Shown one piece after another: positions 25,301-39,119 of a stretch of DNA of 64,000 bases. A program made the position numbers and the translations under genes. The notes beneath the pieces were generated by a model. The model saw only the letters and a program-made list of their open reading frames with translations. It was not told where the DNA came from and searched no databases. The stretch comes from Dipetalonema caudispina (Eukaryota > Nematoda > Chromadorea > Rhabditida > Onchocercidae): NCBI GenBank assembly GCA_013365325.1, contig JABVXV010000013.1:62501-126500 (forward strand), in the 5' to 3' direction. How positions within the stretch are numbered: position 1 is the stretch's first letter; each line of letters starts with the position of its first letter.

Positions 25301-26706
25301 TAATTTTGTAGTTGTTGAAATTGGTTAAAATAGAACTGATTATCTGATGATTAAAATTAATGCAATTATAGTCAGTTTTATAGTTGAATAAATTGCAATC
25401 CTATGATTACGATAGTGTTAGATTTCTCTTTTATTGTTATAATAGAATTAAAAAAGTTGAGAAATGCAATAAATATATAAGTTTATGCTTAAAATAAAAT
25501 AAAAATGAAAACAATGATTATCTAAAATTCCAAAGTATTCAAGAAACAGCACATTTTTGCAGGAAATAAAAGAAACTTTATTTCCCAATTCTTTATGATT
25601 AAATGAGACTGTATTGTGCAAACTGTAAAACCTCCCACAATGTGCATTACCATCGGTATATTACATTGAAGTACTTGTTCCTTTTATGAAATCAAACTTC
25701 ATTAATAAATTAATTGCTCAGGCTGGGAATGTAATTGTAGAAAAAAATATTTTAATACCTAATGCTTTTCCTCATATAACTTGGTAACTGTTTGATTGAA
25801 ATACCTTTACTCACGCCCAGTAACAATTTACACTTTATTATAACAAACAAACATATTTGAAATGTGTGTTCTAAACGAGAATGCAAAAGGTACAAAAGGA
25901 ATAGCAAGTATTATAAGATTTTGTTTACATCTAAACATTTTCAAGCATCTTTTTCATTTATAGATTTGCACACCTAAAGTTTTAAAAAAGGAAAAAAAAA
26001 TCATAAAAAGTTTTACTACCAATATATGCCATATTTTTCCAATGAATGGCAAGAAAAACTGACTATATAACAGCATAACAATAGCAAAAGCGTAGTTCAC
26101 AATTTTCAAGATTTTATTTTATTATTTTCGGCTACATAAATCTTTATCTATGGATTGCGAAAAAACTGCCTCAAAAGAGAAAGGAAGCTAATTCATAGCT
26201 AAAAACTATGAAAGTTCATATCACAGACATAGCTGTACCAATAAATAACTGAATCAGAAGCTTATAGTTTCCTAGCATCAAAATATTAGTTCAACTAAAA
26301 ACAAATAATCAACTAAAGACAATGAAAATTTAAAAAATAAGAATATTCTGAACATGCAGAAACTACTGTCCTGAAACTCTGAACATATACTTTGCAGAAT
26401 CAATACACTGTTTCGTCGAAATCCCTTGAAATCTTTTATTATTCATTAAGCCAAATTCAGCAATAACATTACTTCTTAATCAATACTTCCTGCAAATGAA
26501 TTCGACATTACTATAAGACAAAATACAGGAGTAACTTTCAACATCAACAAAAAAGTTAAAATATGGACTCTCGAAGTTCAAAATAGGCTATTAACAGGAC
26601 ATACAAATGTTACATGCCAAAATATTATCAAATTTTATCTAACAGCATGAAATACTTTAATTAGAACAAATATTCTATTCATTTTTATCGGTTTCTTTCA
26701 CACTCT
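22231..26706. other. AT-rich intergenic region
   Basis: About 4.5 kb without any exon chain I can support. Poly-A and poly-T tracts recur every few hundred bases (for example 22290-22326 and 23356-23379), with a short GT repeat near 23957-23970. Nothing else seen. Confidence 0.6.
22256..22257 (-). promoter_or_regulatory. Leader splice acceptor of cysteine-rich gene B
   Basis: Minus-strand ATTTTTTCAG lies 26 bases before the ATG at 22230, a candidate spliced-leader acceptor like that of gene A. Confidence 0.4.
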
Positions 26707-29700
26707 TTATAGTCTCACATGTACAGTTAATATTTTGGTGCCTTTACTAACCTCACCGTTCGGTAACGGTACAATGAGTATTTCGGCACTACAATGATTC
26801 ATCACAATTTCTCTCCATGTCCTCCGATAACTTTGATCCTTTTCTGGATTTAATGAAGTACCGTAAAATGTGCCAACAATTTCTGGCAGTGCTGATAGCT
26901 GAAATACAGGCATACGCGTAAGAACTTTTTTCTTCTCTTTCTTTTTCATCTTCTGCTCGTCACAGAATATTTCGGTAATTTCAGCCCCCAAACATTTAAC
27001 CATTGGAGCTATGATTTCTAAATGAGAGTTAGGGAAACAAAAAAGCCTATAATGACGAAAAATAATGTGCACAAATTTCAGCACAGCGCAGCACTAACTA
27101 ATTTCATTCAAAATCACTAGAAATCCTGCAAATTCGAAACAATTGAATTTGACTGATGTGAATCTTGCATCAAAGTGGATTTTCCATTCATAAAAGAAAT
27201 ATGGATAAATCACAGGAACTACAAAAATTCTAACCAAAACTGGATTTGGCGATCGTATATCCACTAATAATTCTATTACTTCTGCTAATTTCTGCAGTGA
27301 GCTTTTCTTCTAAAAAATTTCAAAATTTAAGAACTTGCAATCAATTTAGAAAAAAAAAAATTTACTAAGATAAATAGAATAAAAGATCCGCCAGGAGCAG
27401 AAAAAATGACTGTTCCATGTTTTGATGTGATATTGAAACATTTTAAAACACTGAATTACCTCAGTAAATGATAATATTCAAAATCCTTAAAATTCCATTT
27501 GTGGGCTTTGTATGTGAATATTTGTGGACTTAAGTACTTGGATTAATTCAAAATTCAAAATACAGTTCTGGGAACTTCAACAGTTCTACAACTGCTGGAA
27601 TGGAAACATTCTACGTGTCAAATTTCCATAACTGATTATCTGCAAAATACAAGCTGCAATAATGATTACCGTATTACGACATTCCAATTCATCCAGTAAA
27701 TTTTCCAGCCAATTTTCGTCAGTTTGTGTTTCTTTTGACAACTATAACAAATGAAACTGTTAACCAGCAGATTACAGGAACAAACTTTGAGAACGGATAT
27801 ATTATGAAGAAAACGGAACTACATATAAAAATATAAATATTTAGAAAGCCATCCGAATGAGTGGAGAACGAAATGACGAAGGGAACCAATAAATCAAGAA
27901 TAACTCTGTGCAGCTGATATATAGCTAAACTGATGTATAGAAAAACTTATGTTAACAAATGGACCTGTACAACTTCTTTAATAGAAGGATGAGGAAAAAA
28001 CTTGACAGATGAAACGTCCCTCAACGTAGTATGATCGTCTGGATAACCTCGACCAAGTCTAGAAATACAAATCTTCCCGCTTAACAAACTAGCACACTCA
28101 AATATCATACTCCAAACCTTTAGTCGAAACTTGTCCCAAAATACACTCTTTTCGATAAACCTATACTTTAATCAGTATATCAAAACATACCGTTGAAACT
28201 GATTTGGTTGATTGAGTTGTGTTTGTTGCGCAGTTGCTGCCCAACCATTATCATGAGAATGACCTATTATTACAATTAAAACTGGTAATTAATATCCATA
28301 ATTCAAAAGAAAATGAAACTTCAAATTTCAACAAAAATTAAAATAAAAGAGAAACATCAGCTCCCATACTTATTCCCACTGAAATCAAACATGGGATCTT
28401 GCAAACAGATGGACAAAAATGATCAGTAACATTCATTCAATTAATCAAATACACTACCAATAAACCATAAAATGGCTTTCGAAACCTAATTTTTTTCTCA
28501 ATTATTTTCTAGGCCCATCTGAAATATTGGAACGTCTTATCAGTCTGTGAATTTTTTTTAAGCATAAATATTAGCAAATGATGACCAATAATGGAGTAAT
28601 CCACAGGAAAGATAAAAAATGCTGCAGAAAACTCACTTGAAGATGGCTTTTGAACATTCTCACTTGAATTGCAGTAATTGTTTTCTTTACCTGAAATACT
28701 AAAATATACTACTAAATCTGGTACAGTGAATACTGCAAGTTATTTACAATTTACATCCACTAGTGTACTTTGTAGGTTTAACTAACAGTGTTTGATTTCT
28801 ATTATTTTTATGTAATCCTTTGTGATCAACATCTTTCTAGCAACACCTCCTATACCATTCTTACAAATGGAATTTCTAGTACGAAAAAAATTATAATATC
28901 AGAAAGTGCAGAATATTTATCACCATCATTAACTTTATCAAATGGTTATTGACAATATTAAATAAATCATACATTTAAAATATTTTTGGCTTTAAAATTA
29001 CACATCATCATACAAGATGAGAATCAAATTTAAATTAGATAACGTTGAAAAATTTTCAGATAAAATCAACTGGTACACTGTATCTCATTTTAAACTTCTA
29101 AAAAATCTTAAGTCTTACCTTGACATGAATTATATTGACTAGCGGTAGAATCAGGAACACTATATGAACCATATGATAGTTTATTCAGTTCCTGCAAAAT
29201 ATATATCAATTTTTTTTTTTTTTTTTGAAATTTCAAAATACCCATACAATCTAATAGCATTCTCATCCACAGAGGAGAATAATTTATGCTAGCAGTAGAA
29301 ATCATCAAAAGCTCAGCTAAATTCCATCAGGATAAAGCTAAAACTTTTGATTGCATTTGAAAAGAATCTTTAGTTACAAAGTAAACAGCTAAACTTGCTT
29401 AATATGCAGTATTTTTGAAATACTATCCTCTAAAATATACTACCATTATCTTAAAATACTATTACAAAATAGGTAAGTAGTAATGATATCATAAATAAAA
29501 CATAACCTTTGAATTAATTTGATAAATTTCGAAATAAAAAAAAAAAAAAAAGAGTAAGAATTAAGTGAAAGTAAAGGAAGAGAAATGTGATCTTTAACAT
29601 GATATCATAACCATCAATGAAATATATAAAAAGCACATACTCGATATAAACCAGATGAAAAAAAACGATTATTTCTCATAATAATAAGCAAAGGATGAAA

Positions 29701-32700
29701 TTACAGGTACAATATTATCTCACTGAAATTTACATAAATTATTAATGCATTGAAAATAATTTAAATTGCAACATTTTTTTTTTTTTTTCGCAAAACTATG
29801 CACAATTATTAATGCAATTAGTAATAATATCGAGAACTATTCAATTTCTTCAATAAATACAAATCGTATTAAAATTATAGATAAAAATTTACATAAGTCT
29901 ATAAGAGAGATATATTATTCGATATGAAAATGTACACATCAATGTATTTAGTTAATTCATACAACATATTTTTTTTTTTTTTAAGTTTCGTAAATTTTTT
30001 TTTTTTTTTTTTTTCTCAGAAATTCTAATCTTTAAAAATTTTCACATCAAAAATATATTATTAGTCACAATTGGAATTTTATGCTAGATAAAATATACAA
30101 ATGAAAATATCAATTATATTTTAATTAATGCTATTTTGATTATCAATTCCAAATTTGATACATATTCAATTGAAAAAATTCCCAATACCTATAAATTTTG
30201 AAATTTCATTTCTTCATTTAGTAATAAGAGAGCATTCAATAATTTTCATATTATTCCTAAATGGATCATCTATAACAACAAAAAACAAACAAACAAACAA
30301 ACAAACAAACAAACAAACAAACAAACAAATAAACAAACAAACAAAGAAACAAACACGTACGTATACGTGAACATATGATAGATAATTATATATGCAACAT
30401 TTTCTTCTCATTCATTCAAATAATATAATAATGATGATGATGACGATGACGATGATGATGATGATGACGATGATGATAATGATGATGAGTCATTTGAATT
30501 GGGAAAGAGAAGAATAGTGCAAAAATATTGGTTGATTAGATGTGATCGGTTTATATCATGAAGAAATGCGGCCAATCTTCTTTTCGAATCTCATTTTTTC
30601 ATTATTTAATTCCCAGCAAATTTTATGATTTTAATGATGAGTGAAATTGTGAAGCATTGATCAATGTTTCAATTGTAATATACCAAATGATGAATTATTG
30701 AATTAATGATTGATTTTGTATACATAACAAAAGATTATCAAAAATTATGATTCAGTGAATTCTTCTTGTAAAAGAATATGATAAATATCAACGATAATTC
30801 TATGTACAATAAATGAAGCATTACTAATTTGCGAATAATCAAATGGTACATTAAGAGCACTTTTACAATGCAAAAACTCACAAATTTCAATTTCACATTT
30901 GAACAGAAAAATTTATAGATCAAATACCAAGCAATGGATCAAGTATAGTAATCACATTTTATAAATTGAAAATATTCCATATTTTAACATCATCTTACGA
31001 GCTTTTATACAATGCAACTTTATCATATTTCTTGATATTATCGCAATATTAAAAACTTGCAAACTTGCAAATATTGCTTAGAGTACAGTATTATGTACAT
31101 TTCTAGGATTTATGTTATATACAATCCGTGTTATGGGATAAGAGTGCAATTCTCTTCCTTATTCTTTGTTTAAATTGCTTTTAACAGGAGATATATAGAA
31201 AAATTCAGCAAATTCACCTTTTCCTCATTACTCAAATCAACCATAACATGATCATTTTGAACAAAGTCATGATATCCAGAAGTTCGTACTCCATAATATT
31301 CCTCATTACATTGTTTATCAAATATAGCTGATTGAGAAGAATTGTCTATCTGAAGCATGAAAATTTCATCCTAATAAATCGAAATAAAAAGTAACACCTT
31401 AGCAAAACTATTTGATTTTTTGTTAGATATGAATTCTTAATGTTTGTTGTAAAAGTCGAATTTCACTTTGCTAGATTCCATACTATTGCAGAGCAGTGTA
31501 AATTGCAGAAATGGGTAAGCACAATAACAGCCACACATAACAATGCTATTTAGCCTATATTATTGCTAGCAAAAACTAAGTGAAACCTATTCAGGTATGC
31601 TTCCAGTAAATGACCCTTTAAAGTTGATGATAAAAATTGATCAAAAAGAAAATTGTTTAAATAATAAAAGAGGATAGACTATTCGATATACAAACGATTC
31701 TGTCCTATTTTTATCTAGAAAATAAGGGTATAACTGACCCGAACCATTCTTGCAGAACTACTATTGCTAAAACTAATAGACGATGATGGGAACCGATTAA
31801 ATTCTTGGGGATAAGAATGACTGATTGATTGCTGTAATGAACGTTCGGCAATTGACAGACGTTTTCCCGGCTGCTGAAAAACCGAGAAGTAGTTTCGAGA
31901 AAAATATGTCTAATTGAGAAATTAAAATCAATTCCTGGTCTTCACTTCAGATAAGTGAAATAACGAATGTACTGATTCGCATGATATCAAACTCATTTAC
32001 GCTCTGCATTGAAGAATAAAGCTAAAATTAAAGAAGAATGTGGTTGAAGATATGATGAAAATAAAAAATGTATGAACAAAATTAGCATTTCTGATAAGAA
32101 GCAAAGTCAATGGGTACGGTGTGACAGAGCAGTTTACAAGAATTTAAAAAATTTCAATTTATTGGGGAAGTTGATCTTTAAAAAAGCGTTTTTCCAGCTC
32201 TTTAATAAAACAAGTGTGTCATAACTTGGAATTTTATTTACTTGGATTAATTTCGGCCATTTTTTATAGATTAACATATCTTCATTAAAAAAATAATAAT
32301 ACTAATCTTGTTCTCTCCATTATCCGCCAATTGTGCAGACTGTTCAGTACCATTAGGATCGTTTTCTGAGTTGCTTAAGCAACCCTCAGCTTCATTTATA
32401 TAAGCTATCTGTAGCTAAAAAAGTATAAAACAATAAGATAATGCGCAAATCAACGTGAGTTTTATTTATTGTTTCTTACATTTCATTAGTGTTACAACTT
32501 AAAACTATTTTTTCTTAAAATCTTATTGAGAGAGGAAAATGAAAGAAATTGTCGTACATACTCTGACTACAGTTATGTTCTTGCCTAATTTTAGTGTTAT
32601 AACTTATAACTATCCTTTTCTGCTATTACAGTAACTTAAAAACGTGGAGGAAAAAATGGAGGAGCCATAACAGTATGAAGTTCTTTGTCCAGTCTCCTAA

Positions 32701-35700
32701 TAATCAGTAATAGTCTTTGGTAATCGGTAAAATAGATTTAATGAGCAAATGACAGTTTTATGAAACAAAAACTGATTATCAAGGGTTTAACCTCTGAAGA
32801 TTTTGAGGAAATATTGAATGTATTCGTATTCCCTTTGGATTTCTTTTTTCGATATTTTCTAGAAACTTTTTCTTCCGAATCACTACTATCAGCAGATTCC
32901 TCATCATCTGTATATTTATCCTCACTCAAATCAGCTGATTTCTGCAAAAATTCTTTAATAAACAAGTTAAATATAACAACCTTGAATGATAATTTTTCAG
33001 TTATCACTACTCTTAATTAAGTAAATAAATCCTCGTAATCACAACTCAATCTGCGAAAACATATTTTCTATAGTTGTTTCACTCATAACACAAAGTCCTT
33101 TTGGAGAATACATGTAAATAAGAGCAGTAATTTGATTGGTATCAAAATATGAAAGATTTACTAATTATATAAACTTTAATCGAATAGAGAAAATAGTATG
33201 CCACTAATGGATAGCCAAGGTAAAAATAGAGCAATAAGGTAATAATACAATACAATTGTAAATATCAAAAAAAAAGACTGCATTTTCAAAGATTGTAATT
33301 GAAGAGCATCGCTGTAGTAACATATGAAAAAGCTTCTTCAAACTTTTTCCTAAGTAGTAGAAAGTTATTTGTAACAAAAATTTCGAGCTGAAAGACCTAC
33401 CGATAGTTTCCTATGCGTTTCATTATATTTATTTTCTTGCATGCCTATTATTTTACCCGTATTAGCTTGCGTCTCCATTGTTTTAGCTACACTGGAAAGC
33501 ACCATGTTGCTATCAGCATTTCTAATATCACTTCCATGCTGCTTCGCACTGCTTAATTGTTTATCTTCATTTTCCTCTATTTCTTCACCCCAATCCATTG
33601 TAGGCTTCTGAAATGTGAACTAGAGAACTGACAGTTTCGCATAAATAATGATACCGTCACATCAAGCAAATGAGAAATAATATCACTTAGAATTGCACTA
33701 AACTGCTTGCATTTTTCTAACCAAAAGAGAAAATAATTAACATTATATCAGTAGAACTTTAATTCTTAATAATAGACATCTTTCTTTAAAGTCATTTCCA
33801 TCACTAAAAGAGAACATTTTTCTTACCTATATTTTATTAGCAACTTTTATTTCTTAATGTTTTAAATAAAATGAAAAGATGCAAGACAGAGCTAAGAGCT
33901 CGTAAACCAGCTCCAACTCCTTTTTCTGGATAGTTTTTAATGTGATGTTTCAATTTGTGTGTCTTTTTGAAATTTTGATTGTAAAGGATAAAAGAGAAGG
34001 TATAGAAGTTTTGCAAAATTTTTAACTAGGTAAGAGCGTATGAAATATTTTAAATGATTGAATTTCAAATTTGAATTGATTTTTATATTTTGTTTAGAAA
34101 TGAATACTAAATGCACCTTTAATCAGTAATTCCTCCAAAAAAAATCAGCTCAAAAAGACAATCACAGTTCGTCCTAATTAGGAATAGTTAGGTTCCAGTT
34201 ATTCTGCTCAGGAAAATATGTTGAAAAATCAGTTTAAACTATTTCAAAAATATGTATCTCGTATGACTTAACAAATATTGCGCATAACATTCGATAATAA
34301 CGATTGTTTTTTTTTTTTGAACGAATCTTCTAATTGTGTTATAAAAAGAAAAAAAAAAGGAAAAAAACTATCCACTGGTATCAACAAATACCACATTACA
34401 ACGATATTACAATTATATATTAAGTTTAAGGACGTGTGAAATGAGAAAGCAAACTACCAAAAGCTGAAATGGCTGAGGACTGAACTGCTTACAAATATAT
34501 AATGATTTATGAATAATTACCTTCAGAGTAATTCCACCATGGGTGACCACACTTTTTGAATATTCTACTGTTCCTGAATAAGATTTGATTTTCATAAGTT
34601 CTCTAACAGAAATCCTGCATAATTTCACTGCACTATAACAAAGATGGATAATGTCAAGCCAGTTTCCAACGTCGGGGATAAACAAGGCTGGAGAACACCG
34701 TATAAATTTCGACATGTAAATATATTACAGCAAAATATAATAAATCCATAAAAATATCATAAGTTTTGAGTGCGAACGAATCATATTTAATAGAACTTAA
34801 TACAAAATTATTCTCCTTCTTATTTCATAAAAATTAAAAGCACCGACCATCCATTTTTTCTGATGAAACCTGAAGCACTGCATTCTCAGCCTACTTGGAT
34901 TCACCGAGATATGCTCTCTATCATGCTTTCATATTTCTTTAAATCATTACCAATTCATTATCACACTCGAAAACTTAAAAAGGGAAAAGTGAAGAATGAA
35001 CCTAATTTACTTTCTTTGTGTATAACATTCGATGGTCGATATTCCAAAGCAAATGTTGGAAGTTCAATTTTATCGATGTTTGCTAACAGACGAAGATCTT
35101 CTGTTATTTCTTCGGGGACTGAAAAGTGAACGTTAACTTCAATTAAAAATACCCTAGAACCAAAATATAATTAAGTATCAGATATAGATAATATTCGCAA
35201 CCTGCAAAGCAAAGAAGGCTTAACTGGATTTAATCAATTCAACATCGAAATTCATTATTTATCATTTCCTCAGTACTATCAGTGGAAGACAACATAACTT
35301 TTGAGCAGTCTTTCAGGCATATACTTAAAAGCTAAGTAAAAACTAATCACTGGATTAGGCAAACAAATGCAAGGAATCATCTAATGAACAGCATATTCAC
35401 TGAAGTGCAGTGAGGGAAAAGATACTTACTTTTTACATCCGAACTTCTGAGTCTTACTCGAATAGGGCTATCATTAGTTAAAATAACTTCTCGATAAAAA
35501 ACACGCCAAAAATTTTTTAACGCCGATTTATTCATGAACAACCGTTGGTGTTCCTGAAATGAGATTTGTTCAAAATTAATGCTTATAAAACTTTTGGAAG
35601 AAATGAAAATCAGAGCGAAATAAGTGAATAAAATTAAACGAATTCAATAAATCCAATACTTAATAAAAATAGGACCATTACTAACCGAAGCATTTAAACT

Positions 35701-37866
35701 AATATTAAAACGTTCCATATATTCGTCCCGGATAGTTTGATAATCAACTTCTATTTCGTCTGCTTTCAAATCTAACAAAATTTTCAGAATCCGACGTTTC
35801 CCCTAAACATAACATATTAGAAATGTTATTTTAATGCATTTTTCACTTAGAAAGGAAAATTTTGGAAATTTCCTTCAATTTACCAAATGTCAACGTTGCG
35901 ATAATATAAAACTTTCCTGCCGTTTTCAGCAGTAAATTATATGGGAAAGGATTATCAGATAAAGTTTAATGTATAATTCATCAGATTATTGCTAATTTAT
36001 AGAAGAAAAAATCAAGCTTATAAACTTTTCTAAACAGCAGTATAAAGTGTATAACCTGAAGGAAATTCCGTGCATTTTCCGGGTTTTTTAGTTCCATCAA
36101 TCTCTGCATTTTTCGTTTTTCAGCTCTGAAAATTTCAAACCGAAATTCCATAACAACTAATTATTAGGTAACTAATTCCTATTCACTTGATTAATACAAA
36201 AAATCCTTCAACATGCTATCACAATTTCTTATTACTTGTAAAATATTATCACCGAATGTCCAAAGAAATGCCATATTTAGCAAAACTAAAACCTTATTAA
36301 AGCCTATTTTTCAGTAGGGATTCTTATATAACAATGCAAAAACTCACTTTTGATCATCGTTCAATTTGCAATCAGCAACTCTTCGAAGAATATGCTCATT
36401 CGCTGGTTTAGAGAGTGCCCCATAAATGGCAACACCATTAACTGACGACATTTGTTCCACATAATCTCTCATGTATTCCGACTTGAGTAGTTCTTCAAGA
36501 TCAGGAAAACCAAGTTCAATTGCTTGTTTTTCCAACAAAATCATCCAATCATTACTACAAGTTGAAACGAGAAATGAAAAGTTGTGCAGTGTAAGTTAAT
36601 TCTAATCATACAAGATTTTAATCAATTTTGTATCAAAAGAAGGGGGAGGGGGAAGGTTAACTGATCGATACCGAGAAGCGATAAGCAGACAAAGGTTAGA
36701 ATAAAAACAATCCGATATGGTGGAGCTATCGATCAACAAAGGAGATGTAATTGAGATAAAGAAAGCAACATTAAATGACATAATGCCCTTTAAATTTGAA
36801 ACCATTTATTATATTTCCAATGAAATGATTTTTATTCATTGGAACACTTCCTGTAATATGATTTACAAATAATTCTGAAAAATAGAATAGATCCATTTCT
36901 AACTTTTCAGTTGCACTAAAACTAATGATCACGTAAAAAAAAACTCAAGTAAAAAAAAAAAAAAAAAAAAAAAAGTAATTAATCACTTACAAGAAATGAG
37001 CGTTTAAACGTGCAGCATTAGCACCATCATAATCGCTTGCTAATGTAGAATTAACCATCAATCCAAGTTCATGCAGTTTATCATCTAATTCAAACATCAT
37101 ATCATTATCTAAATAATCGGTATTTTCAGATACAACGAATTGAACATTATCATCATAGATATCGCTATCACTTTCTTCGGTAGGAAAAAGTACATCTTTT
37201 GCATCCACAAATTCATCTGTATCTTCTCTTTCTGTAAATATTAACGTGAAAAAAAAAAAAAGCATAAATCCATTTTGCTTTTCTAATGACAAATATTATG
37301 TTGATTATGAAAAAGTAACCCTATATATAAAGTGATTTGAATATTATAAGTTTGATAAATATCTTTTCATACTTTATTTTTTTTAACAAAATTTGCATAT
37401 TTGGAACATTATTGTTTTGTTTTAAAATTTAATTTCAATACTTCGAAAAATGAATTAATTTAACTGAAAAATAAGAAAGTTTTGTTTCAATTTAATTTCA
37501 TTCAAAAATGATTATTTGATTTGATTGTAAAATAACTCATATTAGATATTACCAATATTGATATCATATTTCACAATTCTCTCTATCATTTTGAATATTA
37601 AATAATATCATTTTAAGAAATTTTATTGAAAATGAATGTAATAATTGAATGAAAAAAAAAGCCTTAATTAGGAAATAATTAAAAAATAATGAAATTTCAA
37701 CAATTTTTGTATGGATTAATGTTGAAAATATAAAATTAAAAATAACAAATATTATTAAAAAAAAAAAAGAAGTAAACAACAAACCATTATCAATAATAGT
37801 ATTGCTATCATTTTCAACAATTGCTTTATTTGTTAGCTTTAAAATTGTTTCATTTAATTGTGCCAT
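26707..37866 (-). CDS. Large multi-exon protein with LOTUS/OST-HTH-like segments
   Basis: Minus-strand exons in order: 37866-37785, 37231-36991, 36554-36348, 36125-36056, 35802-35686, 35553-35430, 35118-35011, 34687-34521, 33607-33401, 32941-32792 (these ten join cleanly, 491 residues), then 32414-32303, 31873-31739, 31349-31218, 29191-29119, 28690-28637, 28263-28191, 28058-27965, 27741-27670, 27309-27235 and 27017-26707 (stop). Total is about 870 residues. Residues 28-80 are acidic. About 80-165 contain ELGFPDLEELLKS, and about 201-290 contain RRILKILLDLKADEIEV and a basic, aromatic LKNFWRVFYREV; both resemble the winged-helix LOTUS/OST-HTH pattern. After about 372 the chain is polar, Ser/Asn/Gln-rich and probably disordered, with a basic KYRKKKSKG patch, then a helical C-terminal part. 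LOTUS proteins act in germline RNA granules and in Vasa binding; applying that here is an inference. Two junctions (32303 to 31873, 27235 to 27017) do not keep phase, so a microexon, alternative splicing or a sequence error is likely. It could instead be an unrelated nematode-specific protein. Confidence 0.5.
30280..30352. repeat. (CAAA)n microsatellite
   Basis: About fifteen CAAA units with two single-base interruptions, inside a 2 kb intron of the LOTUS-like gene. The frames reading through it are low-complexity artefacts (KQTN repeats on plus, CLFV repeats on minus). Confidence 0.9.
30429..30490. repeat. (GAT/GAC)n microsatellite
   Basis: Trinucleotide GAT with interspersed GAC units, about 60 bases, in the same intron and 75 bases after the CAAA repeat. 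Confidence 0.9.
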
Positions 37867-37907
37867 TTTTCCTTCACATATCCATATCTTCTATGTCTTT
37901 AATTAAA

Positions 37908-37909
37908 CT
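37908..37909 (-). promoter_or_regulatory. Leader splice acceptor and minimal uORF before the LOTUS-like gene
   Basis: Minus-strand ATTTTGCAG ends here, 41 bases upstream of the ATG at 37866. Between them lies a three-codon upstream frame (ATG GAT ATG TGA), which would be in the mature leader whichever leader is spliced on. Confidence 0.4.
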
Positions 37910-39119
37910 GCAAAATTAATCAAACATAATTACGTCAATAATTTTTTTCTTGACGTAAGAAACACGTTAATGTCGTATCAAAAAAAAAAAAGATCATATT
38001 ACTACTACTACTCTTTTAAAAAGGTAACAATTTAACTTATATTAATTAATAGATTGAATAAATGATAATACCGACCGTGAAATACCAATCTCAGGAAAAG
38101 TCCCGAGAGATAGAAGTAAGAATTTGAATTAATCATGAGGAAAATATTTAATTTGCATTTTAGTACCGAATGATCAATTTTTTTTCTTTTTTTTGTATAA
38201 ATTAATTTACCTAAAATTATGTAATTATTATTATTAAAGTGTTAAATTAGAAATTACAAAACAAAAATGTGATGTCATTTTCTTACTTATATTAAAATAC
38301 ATATATTACGTATAACACGTGAATACTTTCACGTGAATACTTTCACGTAAAAGAAAGGAAAAAGAAAAAAAAAAAAACATAAAAATGCAAATATTAATAT
38401 TTTTCAAGAAAATAACACAAAAATGACCTCTCTTATATTATTTTCCCATAATTTACCATATTACATAGATATGATAATTGATATTGTTTGCTTGGCAAAG
38501 TTACGTCATTATAGACGTACGTGAAATTCGTGTACTTCTTTTTTTTTTTTTGTTAGATTAAAAGAATTTTCATATAGTTTGAATATAAAATATTGTTGTG
38601 AATTTTTGTTTTTTTTTTCTTTTTTTTTCACATAAGTACTCTTTTTATAAATGATATATTTTCATTATGCTTCATTGATTTATATTCAAAATCATAAATA
38701 ATGGAAATTAAATAATGATATTAATTGAGTGAAATTCTCGTTTACAATATATTCAATCATTAAAAATTAAGAATTTATCGATTATATAAATATATTTAGA
38801 TTACCATTTGTTGATATTTATGAGAAAATTGAATCCTTTTGTCAATTATTTTGAAATTTTATGATTCGATAAAGTTATGTAAATAAATAGTTTTCATGAT
38901 AAAAACCATAAATTTAAAAAAAAAAAAAAAACATATAAAGGCTTATTTGGTAAAAGTGAACAATTTAGAAATTAAAAAAAGAGTCCATCTAAAACGAAAA
39001 GACCAATGAAGTAATTTTTTATATTTATCAAAGCATTTATTTTACATATTCGCTGAAAATTAGAATCGATAGCCTCAATAATTCTTGCAATAATGCCATA
39101 ATTCACAGTTCACATATCA

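Noticed and set aside
30214..30411. Frame with repeated Cys-Leu-Phe-Val, resembling a membrane protein
   Set aside because: Translation of the CAAA repeat in an intron.
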